The notes under the pieces: generated by a model
Told to the model about the DNA's origin: nothing
What the model saw: only the letters and a program-made list of their open reading frames with translations
Database searches by the model: none
NCBI GenBank assembly: GCA_961205875.1
Contig: OY540816.1
Span: 248,001 to 312,000, forward strand
Direction of reading: 5' to 3'
Source of the DNA: Sialis fuliginosa
Taxonomy: Eukaryota; Arthropoda; Insecta; Megaloptera; Sialidae
DNA length: 64,000 nt
Shown here: one piece after another, positions 22,353 to 34,328 of the stretch
Layout: each line of letters opens with the position of its first letter
Position numbering within the stretch: position 1 is the first letter of the stretch
Program-made: the position numbers and the translations under genes

Positions 22353-24107
22353 CACTCATCCAAACAATTAAAGGAACAAGAATTTAAACATTTTTTTTGG
22401 GTGTTTTTTGAAGTGCTATATCTTTGTGAAAAATAGTCGTATCGAAATAAAACAAAAAGCATTTTAAAGCGTCAAGTTTCTAGTTTTGAGATTTTTTAGC
22501 ATAATTCTTTTTGAGTTACAGTTATCGCGCAATCAAAAGAAATAGTGGGACACAAAAATTTTCCAATTTTTTAAATTTTTTTTAAGGGTCCTCGAGCTTG
22601 GAAAATTTTTTTTCAGTTAAACCAATGCATTGGTCAGTTAACTTGTTTATTCAGCTTTAATTTGCTTTTTTATTGGTCTCTCTCAATTTTTTTTCGCCGA
22701 GATATTTGTCTTTAAATGAAAAATGATTCTTTTGTCTTCGATCATCAATATATCAGCAACTAATGATTAAACAGTAAATTTAAGGGCAGTTTTAAAAACT
22801 TGAATAAATTTCCTACAAGACCCTTTCATGACTTTATTAGAAAAAATTTTTTTTTTACCCTCACCATTAGTGTGAAAAAATACAAAAAAATTACCTTTTA
22901 TGATCTTTTAGTAAATCTATCGCTACTTTACAAATATTGATGGGAAGATTTTACAGCTTAATGTACCTCCAACAGCCCTGTAAAATTTTAAATTGATCCA
23001 TCGAACCGTTTTTCCGAACCGACTGATCAAATTTTGCTTGCGTATTAATTCGATTCCAACATGCGAGACAATTTTTTTTTACAATTTCGTACGGTTCCCG
23101 CTGCGAAAGAATTAATTAATGCAATTAATTCAAGATGTGTAAAATTATGGTACGCAAAAGCCGAATCGAGTCAAAAATGAGTCAGTATTGTTTCTTGAAA
23201 TGTTTTAAAAATTTTGAAAAAAAAATTCAAAATTAAAAAAAAAATTTTTTTTTTAATTTTTTTCTCCATTTCAAATTTAACAAGTAACTAATGCAAAACT
23301 GTAAATAAAATCAAAAATCGAAAATCGTTTTCTACATTTTGATGATGATTACACAATGTTATGTTCCAGTCTGTTACACAATACACATGTTCCTTTAATT
23401 GTTTTGTAAAACTTTGATCAATCGGTCCGGAAAAACGGTTCGATGGATCAATTTAAAAATTTACAGGGCAGTTGGAGGTACATTAAGCTGTAAAATCACA
23501 TGGCAACATTAATCTTCCCATCAATATTTGTAAAGTAGCGATAGATTTACTAAAAGAACATAAAAGGTCATTTTTTTGTACTTTTTCACACTAATGGTGA
23601 GGGTAAAAAAAAATTTTTTCTAATAAAGTCATGAAAGGGTCTTGTAGGAAATTTATTCAAGTTTTTAAAACTGCCCTTAAATTTACTGTTTAATAATTAG
23701 TTGCTGATATATTGATGATCGAAGACAAAAGAATCATTTTTCATTTAAAGGCAGATATCTCGGCGAAAAAAAATTGAGAGAGACCAAAAAAAAAAGCAAA
23801 TATAAGCTGAATAAACAAGTTAACTGACCAATACATTGGTTTAACTGAAAAAAAATTTACCGGGCCCGAGAACCCTTAAAAAAAATTTAAAAAATTGGAA
23901 AATTTTTGTGTCCCACTATTTCTTTTGATTGCGCGATAACCGTAACTCAAAAAAAATTATGCTAAAAAATCTCAAAACTAGAAACTTGACGCTTTAAAAT
24001 GCTTTTTGTTTTATTTCGATACGACTATTTTTCACAAAGATACAGCACTTCAAAAAACACCCCAAAAAAGGTTTAAATTCTTGTTCCTTTAATTGTTTGG
24101 ATGAGTG
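22353..24107. mobile_element. Palindromic element with CACTCATCC ends, TA target
   Basis: CACTCATCCAAACAATTAAA at the left mirrors TTTAATTGTTTGGATGAGTG at the right, with TA on both flanks, as in Tc1/mariner-type insertions. The left arm is about 840 bp and the right arm about 700 bp; they meet in AT-rich sequence at 23193-23400. Related copies: 7333-8153 (one arm) and 49688-50932 (truncated). No transposase. Confidence 0.85.
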
Positions 24108-24142
24108 TATATAATATAAAATGAATTATTATCTACTATATA

Positions 24143-26217
24143 CAGGGTTACTGGTAATTCGATACATTTCTTTTAAGGGGTAATAGTAGAGATAACAAGT
24201 AACCATTTGAACCCAATATTGCCTTATACAAATGTTAACAGTTACTGAGATATTTAAAATTTTAGAATTTTTCAAAAATATCCCAAATTTCAACTTTAAA
24301 CTCATTTTTTTTTTTTTGAATACACAGATTTTTTTTTATTTTGCTTCTGATACTCAGACAATATGCCGGTACTTTGTTAGAAAGAACAAAATTAGTATAA
24401 TTTACTTAAACTTCGACACAGTGCCTCAAAACTCTAACACTTCGATATTTTTTATAAGTTTTTTTTTGTTTAAAATGCAAATTCTCCAAAAAAATCACTA
24501 ACTAATTTAATGTACAAAATCCTTTAAAAACTGCCTTATCTTTCTAGCTATCCAATGAGATACAAATGTTATTAAAAAAACTCTCTACTTAGGAGGAATA
24601 AGTCTCAGAAACGAAACAGATCGCAAATTGTTAAAATAGCATGCGAGGGTTATTTACACAAACGTGTTGATTTTAACAAAATAAAACAAACATCTGGTTT
24701 GAAAAAAATAACTTTTATTATTTTTACAAATCCTGCTCAATTTGAGAACCTCTATTTCTAATGCAGGCTCTACATCTACGCCGTATTTCAGTCCAGGTGA
24801 CTCTTAATATCAGATTATTTCTAGCTATCCAACGAAATAAAAATGTTTTAAATTTTTACGCATACAATAATAAAAACTACTATCACAGTTAGAGCATATT
24901 AGGATATGATAACTTTATATGAAAAGGATGAACAATTTCACTACGCTCACCATAGCGCTGATGTAGCTGTATTTTGAATTTACCGCTGTCTGTACGCATG
25001 TGAAATTTTTAATTGTTGTGATTTTGTGCAACAATTAAAATGTGTTTTCGTTTGTTTGTTTACTTATCTATGATAGTATCAGTTTTGTCATAGTAGTTTT
25101 TTCAGGGCTTCGAACCGGAACTAAACCGAAAACTGGAAAAACCGTTATTTTTAGCCGAAACGAAAACCGGAACAGAACCGAAATAAAAATATCGGTTTTT
25201 ACGGTTCAGTACATATTAAAATACGCGCGTTAACATGATCTTATTTCCCACTTCAATTGTCGTTCGGACTATCATACAAGTACCATAAAATATTCTAAAT
25301 TATGGTAGAAAAAATTTGTTTAATACAAATATTTTTTTTTAATTAATCCCTCGGAGCTGAACCGAAAAACCGGAAAACCCGTTATTTTTTGCGGAACGAT
25401 AACCGGAACCGAACCGAAATATATTTTTTTACTCGAACCGGAACGAAAACCGAAATGAAAAAAATAACGGTTCGAAGCCCTGGTTTTTATTATTGTATGC
25501 GTAAAAATTTAAAACATTTTTATATCGTTGGATAGCTAGAAATAATCTGATATTAAGAGTCACCTGGACTGAAATACGGCGTAGATGTAGAGCCTGCATT
25601 AGAAATAGAGGTTCTCAAATTGAGCAGGATTTGTAAAAATAATAAAAGTTATTTTTTTCAAACCAGATGTTTGTTTTATTTTGTTAAAATCAACACGTTT
25701 GTGTAAATAACCCTCGCATGCTATTTTAACAATTTGCGATCTGTTTCGTTTCTGAGACTTATTCCTCCTAAGTAGAGAGTTTTTTTTAATAACATTTGTA
25801 TCTCATTGGATAGCTAGAAAGATAAGGCAGTTTTTAAAGGATTTTGTACATTAAATTAGTTAGTGATTTTTTTGGAGAATTTGCATTTTAAACAAAAAAA
25901 AACTTATAAAAAATATCGAAGTGTTAGAGTTTTGAGGCACTGTGTCGAAGTTTAAGTAAATTATACTAATTTTGTTCTTTCTAACAAAGTACCGGCATAT
26001 TGTCTGAGTATCAGAAGCAAAATAAAAAAAAATCTGTGTATTCAAAAAAAAAAAATGAGTTTAAAGTTGAAATTTGGGATATTTTTGAAAAATTCTAAAA
26101 TTTTAAATATCTCAGTAACTGTTAACATTTGTATAAGGCAATATTGGGTTCAAATGGTTACTTGTTATCTCTACTATTACCCCTTAAAAGAAATGTATCG
26201 AATTACCAGTAACCCTG
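24143..26217. mobile_element. Palindromic element, CAGGGTTACTGG ends, 2.1 kb
   Basis: Both ends carry CAGGGTTACTGGTAATTCGA in inverted orientation with TATA flanks. The arms (24143-24895 and 25483-26217) are nearly identical, so the reading frames at 24232-24501 (+) and 25860-26045 (-) are the same sequence read from each arm. The central 590 bp contains a separate nested element at 25103-25482. A shorter copy lies at 31784-32592. Confidence 0.88.
25103..25482. mobile_element. hAT-like MITE nested in palindrome centre
   Basis: It starts CAGGGCTTCGAACCGGAAC and ends with the complement CGGTTCGAAGCCCTG. The interior repeats GAACCGGAACCGAA-type words in both orientations. CAGGG-type termini fit hAT MITEs. 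The flanks AGTTTTTT and GTTTTTAT are only roughly alike, so a target duplication is not proven. Confidence 0.7.
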
Positions 26218-27544
26218 TATAACGAAGTGTCCTCACTGATAATCATTTTTTTGACCATTTCCACTCATCGGAGAATCTTGAAATTTGGTATATACATTCC
26301 TTGAGGGAAAAAAATAACAACTAGTGAGCCTTTTTTGAAAAAGTTTATAAATGAAGTGACAAGGGGCCCCCAATTTTTCAAAAAAAAAGTTACAATTTTT
26401 TTATTATTTTTTTTATATTCCTTGGGCGATATAATGTAAGGTTCAAATTTCAGATTTAAAAAAAATGAAAAAAAAAGGAAAAAAAAAGTTTTGATGTAAA
26501 AAAGTATCAAAACGAAAACCGATATTAGATTTTTTTAATTTTTTTCAAATACTTTGGTTAATTGGCAACCATGAACCCGTGTCTGATTTTTGAAAAAGAT
26601 ATGTTAAAGAGGAGAAAATAAACAAAATACGTTTACATATAATGCGCTTTAAGCATTTACTAAATTAATTGCAAATGTCGTAACTATGGATACATTATAT
26701 TTTATTGATTATTTTTAAAAATTTTAAATGTCAGTGGCCATTTAAAATTTTGAAGTGAACAATAAAATATAACAAAAAAGAAATATAAAGAACATAACGA
26801 ACGAAAAAATATGCACAACTCTAATGTAATAAATAATTTAAATTTTCATAAATAAATTTGACAAAAAAATTGAAGACAAACAATTACAGCATTCGGACAC
26901 AATTCGACCAACATTCGGCGATAGATATGTGTTCCCGGTACAAATAAAAATTAAGTATATAATGACATTTTTTTAATCTTAAGTCATTGAATTACCAATA
27001 TTTTTACTTTCATAGGTATAGGTATTTTATTATATTTATTTGTAATCATAAATATCAGAAGAATTTATATAATTTCAAATTAACATTGTAATTTTAAATG
27101 ATATTATTTTAATTGTTGTTTGAAACTGTATATCTGTCATCTTTACCCAATGTACTAACCTAAAATGTACATTTACAAAATTAAAACAAGATGTTGATTT
27201 ATTGCAAATTGTTACGAAAGCTTCATTCAATTGACAAGACCTATATTTGATTGTAATTAATTAATTAATTGTACAAAGGGTGTACGAGTATCTACAAGAG
27301 CTAATAATGTATTTATATAGACACATTGATGAATTTTTGAAAGACACGAGCAGAAAAACCAAAAATGAAATTATTTTTAATATTCATAAAATGTTCAAAT
27401 CATGTAAGTACATGATGTAATACAATACATGTACCAGAAGTCATAAAATAATTTTTTGTCGTTGTCATATCAGAAACAAATGTCATAATATGTATTTAGT
27501 ATGCAATATATTTTCATACGACAAGAGCATCGTAAACAAATATA
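26218..27544. other. AT-rich gene-free stretch
   Basis: 26225-26290 repeats GACCATTTCCACTCATCGGA, also found at 22315-22334, so it is part of a dispersed repeat. The rest is AT-rich. Small frames such as 26265-26510 are low-complexity F/K/I runs and are not called. Confidence 0.5.
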
Positions 27545-27833
27545 CAGGTAATCCTCGACTTATAATTGTCTTTGTCTCTTTCTTACATGCACATATTACA
27601 TAAATGAAACAAACAGTTCCGGGAATTTCCCAAAAATGTAATTTATTATTATTTATGTAGATATTTTTGGGAACCCGCAACTGTTTGTTATGTATAGAAA
27701 ATGCGATTCGCTTCACATCAAGGAAAACGTCCAAAGCAAAAATATGTACATATTGTACGTGTTAACTTACAACTTATTCTATTTACGATCGATGTTTAGA
27801 AACCTATCTCGGTTGTAAGTCGAGGAATACCTG
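27545..27833. mobile_element. Tc1/mariner-type MITE, 289 bp, TA target
   Basis: TA then CAGGTAATCCTCGACTTATA at the left, and AAGTCGAGGAATACCTG then TA at the right. In copy 1 of the duplication only the right third is visible (3407-3492), because a foldback element splits it at ACATATTG. Confidence 0.75.
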
Positions 27834-29931
27834 TACTACGATATATAACGTATGTCTTATCAGTTTAAGCGTAAAAAATATCAAAGTTAATATTCAATGT
27901 TTTTAAATGCTGCGAGAAGTTCAAACATGCTTGACTGATTTAAATTTACTTTTTTCCTTATTTTATATATTACTTACAAAATAACCAAGACGTTCCATTA
28001 AAATTTCAGGATTTGTGAAGTGTTCTGTCGTAGGAAAAGTTTAGGAAGCACTGTTCTACATCATACTTCAATATCAACCAAATTGAGTTATTGAGGGTAA
28101 AAAATATATTGAAAAAACCTCATAGAGAAACCATATTTAGTTTGTGCAATAAAGTTTTAACAGGTACGATTTTTCTAAAATATCTTAAAATTAATAAAAT
28201 TAAAATTGATAAAAGCCCAGCTCTAATGAATAAATAAGAAAGCACTCCGTCACAGCACTATACTATTCCGTCGCGGGAAAGTACCTACCATATAGGCCAG
28301 TCAGGATCCACTCAGGGCTAGCTACGTCACTGGTTACGATACTATATTATTGTTGGTTACGATATTTCATAAAACAGATATCGGTGCTTAGAATACATTG
28401 TCTGGAGGAATACGATAAAAGTTTTAACAGATTTTTTAGCGGAAAAGAGAATTTTGTCGCTTATATATGAGATTTTTAGAATCGATAACTCAATTTCGCA
28501 AAAAGTGTATCTTACGATACTTTGCCTTGGAGGGGACGATATAGAAATAATTTAACCAGGTATGTTATAATTTAGGTATATAAAAACATAGTACCTAGCC
28601 ATGGAATACGGAATTTTATAATTTACGGTTTCAATATTTTATTTTATTAATTTAGGTTACTATGATTATGTCTCTTTAAAATATTTTGTCGAACAATTAA
28701 ATGATTTTTGACACATATTAACAATTAAATATTTTGAAATGCCTATATTGATTGAAAATTTAAATATGAAGAAACATTTCACTTCTATGAAAGGTAAAAT
28801 ATCGAAATTAATTATTAGGTTTGGTGTAAATTTTTCGAAACACAATTTTTCGAATCACAATTTTTCAAATCAAAATTCTTCGAATGAACAATTTTTCGAA
28901 AAATTTAAGTTTTATTGTTCAAATTTTAATTAGTTAATAAAATATTAAGTAAAGTAATGTTTGAACATTTTACGATATCCATACTAATATTATAAATGCG
29001 AAAGTGTGTTTGTCTGTCTGTTTTCTGTTTGTTACCTTTTCACGGCTAAACCGCTTTACCGATTTTGATGAAATTTGGCAGTGAGATAGCTTGCATCCCG
29101 AGGACGGACATAGGCTATTTCGTATCTTAAAAATTCAACCCCTAAGAAATTGCAAGGGGGTGGAAATTTTTTATTTTTTTTTAGTAATTATTATTTTACC
29201 CCCCGATACATATGAAGGGTTGTAAGTGGTTTTATTCGATCCGGCGGGAAAAATACCACGGGGGCGTAGGTTTTAGGGGGCAAAACAACCCTCTATCTCG
29301 CATAGGAGCCGAGATATTTACGATTTTGTATAATGAAAGAAAACTAAAAATAAGAAAAATTTAATATTTTACCCCCTGTCACATATGAAGAGTTGTAATT
29401 GATTACATTCGATCTGGCGGGCAAAAATACTACGGAAGAGGGATTATTAGGGGGACAAAACAACCCCTTATCTTACATAGGAGTCGCGACTTATATTATA
29501 AATGCGAAAGTGTATCTCTCAGTCTGTCTATTTGTTACCTGTTTACGACTAAACTGCTTTACCGATTTTGATGAAATTTGGCAGTGAGATGGCTTACATC
29601 CCGAGGACGGATTAAGGCTATTTCGTATCTCGAAAATTCAACCCCTAAGGAATTGCAAGGGAGAGGAAAATTTTTAATTTTTTTTAGTAATTAATATTTT
29701 ACCCGTTACATATGAAGGGTTGTAAGTGGTTTTATTCGATCCAGCGGGAAAAATACCACGGGGGCGGGGGTTTTAGGGCGGAAAAACCCCTCTATCTCGC
29801 ATAGGAGCCGACACATTTACGATTTTGTATAATTAAAGAAAACTAAAAATAAGATAAATTTAATATTTTACCCCCTGTCACATATGAAGGGTTTCGAAAT
29901 CCACGCGAGCGAAGTCGCGGGTAGCAGCTAG
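27749..29931 (+). repeat. Duplicated block, copy 2 (no hAT insertions)
   Basis: This matches 3407-4641 and 5640-6586 almost base for base. It lacks the 990-bp hAT element and shows an uninterrupted ACATATTG where copy 1 has the foldback element, so it preserves both empty sites. Copy-specific differences are few (for example CGCAAAAAGTGT versus CGCAAAGTGT near 28497). No gene is recognised in 27834-28975. Confidence 0.9.
28976..29931 (+). mobile_element. Helitron-like non-autonomous element, copy 2
   Basis: It has the same structure as 5634-6586: CCATACTAATATTATAAATG start, three GGCGGGAAAAATAC-type modules, hairpin CGCGA/TCGCG, then CTAG followed by T. The first base pair is CC rather than TC. 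Confidence 0.75.
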
Positions 29932-29965
29932 TTATTATATTATAAGGAACTGAAATTGGTGTCCT

Positions 29966-30363
29966 CGCCATGGTTGCTCGAAATCCTCATGTTGGTTCGC
30001 GAACAATTGAACGAGAATCTGGTATTAGTCAGAGGAGCGTACTCCGCATTTTGCATCGTCACAAATTCCATCCATACCATCTTAGCCTTCACCAAGGATT
30101 ACATGGAATGGACTTTTACTAATCACGGGAATGTTAATTTGCGTAACATGCATTTCTGGGTAGTGGAAAATCTTCATTGGCTACGGCAGGTCGAACATCA
30201 GAGACAATGGTCTTTAAATGTATGGTGCGGTATCATAAATGACAAAATTATTGGTCCTTATTTTTTGGACGGATATTTAAATGGCAATAGCTACGCTAAT
30301 TTTCTTGAGCATACATTAAGTCCTTTGTTAGGTTTGGTTACACTAATTTTTCTCTGGACCTTA
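29966..30363 (+). pseudogene. Tc1/mariner-like transposase pseudogene
   Basis: Two frames hold one protein. From about 29973 a reading frame gives NPHVGSRTIERESGISQRSV and RILHRHKFHPYHLSLHQ, the helix-turn-helix DNA-binding region. After about 30105 the neighbouring frame gives FTNHGNVNLRNMHFW, then WSLNVWCGIINDKIIGPYF and a LNGNSYANFLEH segment, the DDE-region fold. The part between them, including the expected TDEA-type first catalytic Asp, is deleted, and the third catalytic residue is beyond the stop at 30361-30363. It is a dead, internally deleted transposase of the Tc3-like type. It starts about 40 bp after the Helitron CTAG end. Confidence 0.75.
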
Positions 30364-31009
30364 TAAATTTGAAGATATTTAAGCTGGTAATAGTTACTGC
30401 CTCAGCCTGTATATAATAACAAGATATAAAATTATTTAGTGTAATTTGAAGCATCCGTATTAAGTATAATTCCGCAATATTTTCTTTTTATCGATATTTC
30501 TTGAAAACGGTTGATCCCATGACAAATGGACAAAGTATATTTTTGTGTATTTTGTGGCATGATCTTCTATAAGAACCCAACTCGGGAAATAATTTAAAGA
30601 ACAAAAAAATATTTGATAAAAATCCCATTGTCTCCATATAACCTTGTAGGTGAGCCAAAAAGTAGGGTCGACCGACCACGGAGAGGAAAGTGGCTAAACG
30701 ACATGATTCCTTATGTAATTTTGGTCGCTGAATCCGAATATGAAATTTATTTTCCTCTAAAGTGACAACGTCATCGAGAAAAACGCAATTTTCATGAAAA
30801 TCGCGAAAAAATAATTTTTCGATTTTTTCGTATTCAACTCGCTGTATCTTGAACAATTATTGCTCGTTTCTAGTGAAATTTTTACAGTATATTTTTGAAC
30901 CATTTTGAAAGAAAACAAGCTGTCACTCGAGTAAAACAATCAATTAGAACCGGAGATACGAATTTTTAAACATTAACAATCCGATTTAGCGAACGTTTGA
31001 CTTCAAACG
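30364..31009. other. Unassigned repeat-like stretch
   Basis: Moderately AT-rich, with overlapping minus-strand frames at 30488-30856 and 30757-30939 that resemble no family I know. The style of sequence (GATTTTTTCGTATTCAACTC, CCGGAGATACGAATTTTTAA) is like the non-coding arms of the palindromic elements nearby. Confidence 0.4.
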
Positions 31010-31395
31010 TTTTTCTGACAAAATTATCCAGAAATTATATAACAATTTTTTTATTTTATTTTCTCGTGATGAAATGACCCAATGACCCATATAGCTGTCA
31101 ACGTTGAATCAGAAGTTTACTTTATCCATCTAGATATGGAATATGAATACCAGGGATGCTTTCATGAGTATTCTAGATTTTTAGAATGAGTTTAAGACAC
31201 TCTAGTACGCAGGTCTTTGAAAAATCGAAAAAACACGTGTATTTTAAATGGGAAAATTCACCCCCCTCTGGTAATGGCCATTTTTTAAGATAGAGGGCTG
31301 AAACTTTTTCCAAATTTTTTTTTAATTATTTGGAGCTGATTTGAGGGATGGCCCGATCAAAATTCGTCCTAACCCCATGTAAGGACCACCCTAAT
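31010..31395. mobile_element. Single arm of the TAGGGTGGTCC palindrome family
   Basis: This matches the right arm of 12703-13619, including TATGGAATATGAATACCAGG and the terminal GTAAGGACCACCCTA. The mate arm is missing, so it is a solo arm. Confidence 0.75.
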
Positions 31396-31783
31396 GTTCA
31401 TATTATGAAGATTTTTGTTTAAAATAACATCCTCGATCTACTAGCTGTTAATTTTTTACAATAGTTGTAAATCACTATTAGTTCATAATGTTTTATTTTT
31501 TTGTGGCCGTCTTCTCCCAAAGGTTGCTAATCTTGCCTCATCTACTCCGTCGTTTAGTAACAAATGTAAATTAGTATTTACATTTGTTAAGAGAAACATC
31601 AACAAAAATATTCAATATAAAAGTGACATATTGATTAACGATTGCACGTAAGGTCAAAAAATCGTCACTTACTATTTAGACTTTGAAACTAGGTAGTTCA
31701 CAAACTTGAAATTTCATGTTTCTAGTACCAGAGGTTTGGGCTGTACGTTGATGATTGAGTGGTTAAGGACAAACTGTTATATA
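31396..31783. other. Spacer between palindromic elements
   Basis: No gene recognised. AAAATAACATCCTCGATCTA (31420-31439) echoes sequence near 15568 (AAAATAACATCCTGAATCAA), so at least part is an old dispersed repeat. Confidence 0.4.
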
Positions 31784-32592
31784 CAGGGTTACTGGTAATT
31801 CGATACATTTCTTGTAAGGCGTAATAGTAGAGATAACAAGTAACCATTTGAACCCAATATTGCCTTATACAAATGTTAACCGTTACTGAGATATTTAGAA
31901 TTTTTTTATTATTGTATGCGTAAAAATTTAAAACATTTTTATTTCGTTGGATAGCTAGAAATAATCTGATATCAAGAGTCACCAGGATTGAAGTACGGCG
32001 TAGATGTAGAGCTTGCATTAGAAATAGAGGTTCTCAAATTGAGCAGGATTTGTAAAAATAATAAAAGTTATTTTTTTCAAACCAGATGATTGTTTTATTT
32101 TGTTAAAATCAACACGTTTGTGTAAATAACCCCCGCGTGCTATTTTAACAATTTGCGATCTGTTTCGTTTCTCAGACTCATTCCTCCTAAGTAGAGAGTT
32201 TTTTTTAATAACATTTGTATCTCATTGGATAACTAGAAAGATAAGGCAGTTTTTAAAAGACTTTGTACATTAAATTAGTTAGTGATTTTTTTGGAGAATT
32301 TGCATTTTAAACAAAAAATCGATGCACTGTGTCGAAGTTTAAATAAATTGTACTAATTTTGTTGTTTCTAACAAAGTACCGACATATTGTCTGAGTATCA
32401 GAAGCAAAATAAAAAAAAACTGTGTATAAAAAAAAAAATGAGTTTAAAGTTGAAATTTGGGATATTTTAGAAAAATTCTAAATATCTCAGTAACGGTTAA
32501 CATTTGTATAAGGCAATATTGGGTTCAAATGGTTATTTGTTATCTCTACTATTACGCCTTACAAGAAATGTATCGAATTACCAGTAACCCTG
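31784..32592. mobile_element. Palindromic element, CAGGGTTACTGG family, deleted copy
   Basis: It has the same inverted ends as 24143-26217, with flanking TATA. Its left arm is cut to about 115 bp while the right arm is nearly complete. The two terminal parts still mirror each other exactly over the AAGGCAATATTGGGTTCAAA segment. Confidence 0.8.
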
Positions 32593-32596
32593 TATA

Positions 32597-33110
32597 CAGG
32601 ATGTCCCATAAGTGTGTTACAAATCAAAGTTATATTTTTTTAAATACAAAGTATATTTTTTAATTGATATTCTAAAAGCATTTATTTTTTTGCACATTTT
32701 GATATAAGTAAGTGTGGGATTATACTGAGCGGTTTAGAAATTATGACAATTTTTATAAGAAAATTAACATATTTTCAACACCTTGTAATTTTCTAATTAC
32801 AACAGAAACAAATTTGTTCTCTGCTCAAAATAGTTTTGGTACATGTTCTATTATTGCGATATTATATCAAACATTTACAAAATTGTAATTGTATTAGAGT
32901 GTATCAAAATTCTGAACCCAATTTATTAAAAATTTTCAAACGGAACACCCTATATATTTTCACATTTTTGAACTGCCTATTAAATTCTAAATACATTTTG
33001 TAAATTATGTTTTATACCTAAATCCAGCCGTTAAAAAGTAATTTGAAGATTTAATTTAATTTGAATGATAGGTTACAACTTTGTATTAACGCCGCTGGTG
33101 GATATTTTGA
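32597..33110. repeat. Dispersed repeat shared with CYP4 intron 4
   Basis: Starting CAGGATGTCCCATAAGTGTG, this matches 54630-54970 and, inverted, 56590-56850. Shared words include TTGTAATTTTCTAATTACAA and GTATTAACGCCGCTGGTGGA. No coding content. Confidence 0.65.
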
Positions 33111-33405
33111 ATAAAAAATTAACTTTTTGTTAGCCCTAACGGAATCGTGTATATTTACCGTGTAAACGGCGTATGCGCATAAAGACTGTGTAACAACCAT
33201 GTAAACACCCGGTATACAGCGTGTATTTATACATGCGCGTTACACTCTGTATACTTGAGAGTACTTGTGCGGTACACACGCCAATCATACAACGTAGTAA
33301 ACTCTCACAATCAGTAAACACGTGTGTTTACTGAAGGCGGTACTTCACATGGTGATGTAGATGTGACAAATACATATTTGTGAATATCAATTGGTCATTC
33401 ACACA

Positions 33406-33950
33406 CAGAGCCGGCCTTTGCGATTCTGACGCCCTAGGCGAGATTTGTTTTGTCGCCCCCCCCCCACAAGTGATGACCATAAAAACTATCCGCACAAAAA
33501 AAAAATCGAAATGAATATATAAAATGTATAGAAAAATGAAAAATACCATAAAATACACTTTTTATTAATTCATTAGTGAAATATAATAATATAATATAAC
33601 ATATAATTGATATATAATATATAATATAACTAAAATTATATAAAAGATTTCTTACTGACTTTCATGTCTGCAAAATTTTCGATTGCTGTCTCAAGATTGA
33701 GGTTTGCTACAACTTTATTTTCAATTGAAAGAATAGCTAAATTATTCAACCTATCTTCTATCATAGCCGATCGCAAATAAGTTTTATCAGTTTTAATTTA
33801 AAAATCAAAACTATTATTAAAAAAATATATACAGCTTAAATTTGGGGCCCTAGAACAGAACATAGAAAATAAGTTTAAAACAATTGGCGCCCCCATGAAA
33901 TTGGCGCCCCAGGCTGTCGCCTGGGTCGCCTGGCTGTTCGGCCGGCCCTG
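33406..33950. mobile_element. hAT-like MITE, 545 bp
   Basis: It has inverted ends CAGAGCCGGCC and GGCCGGCCCTG. Flanking octamers TTCACACA (33398-33405) and TCCACACA (33951-33958) match at seven of eight positions, fitting a hAT 8-bp duplication. Just inside the ends are C-rich runs and GGCGCCCCAGGCTGTCGCC. No transposase. Confidence 0.8.
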
Positions 33951-34328
33951 TCCACACATGGTGTTCAAACTTTATTTCACAAATAATGCAGATAGACCAG
34001 TGAACAATTATAAATGAACATTATAAAATTAATTTAATGATTTTTTTATTAAAAAAATTGTATAAACTTATTATTATTAAAACACAATAAAATAAAAAAA
34101 ATTACCCCCCCCCCCCCCAAAAAAAAACTACCTAGCATTCCTCTTAAAAAATCTTCCTAGCAACCCCCAAAAAAAATTATTTACCCCCCTTTCCCCAAAA
34201 AATTCCGCCCCGCATTGCCTTCTTAAAAAAGGGTCACCCTATTAGAAATCAAAAATTATAATAACGATTATGTTTTATATTTATAAGAATTGGACTAATT
34301 GAGAAAGCTAGGTGTGGAGGGTCAAGAC

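Noticed and set aside
25095-25490. 8-bp target duplication of the nested hAT-like MITE
   Set aside because: The flanks AGTTTTTT and GTTTTTAT agree only through their T-run, so they cannot be claimed as a duplication.
24232-26045. Identical protein-like frames in both arms of a palindrome
   Set aside because: The arms are inverted copies, so the same frame appears twice. It has no similarity to a known family.
30488-30856. 122-residue minus-strand frame
   Set aside because: No recognisable family; sequence style matches non-coding palindrome arms nearby.
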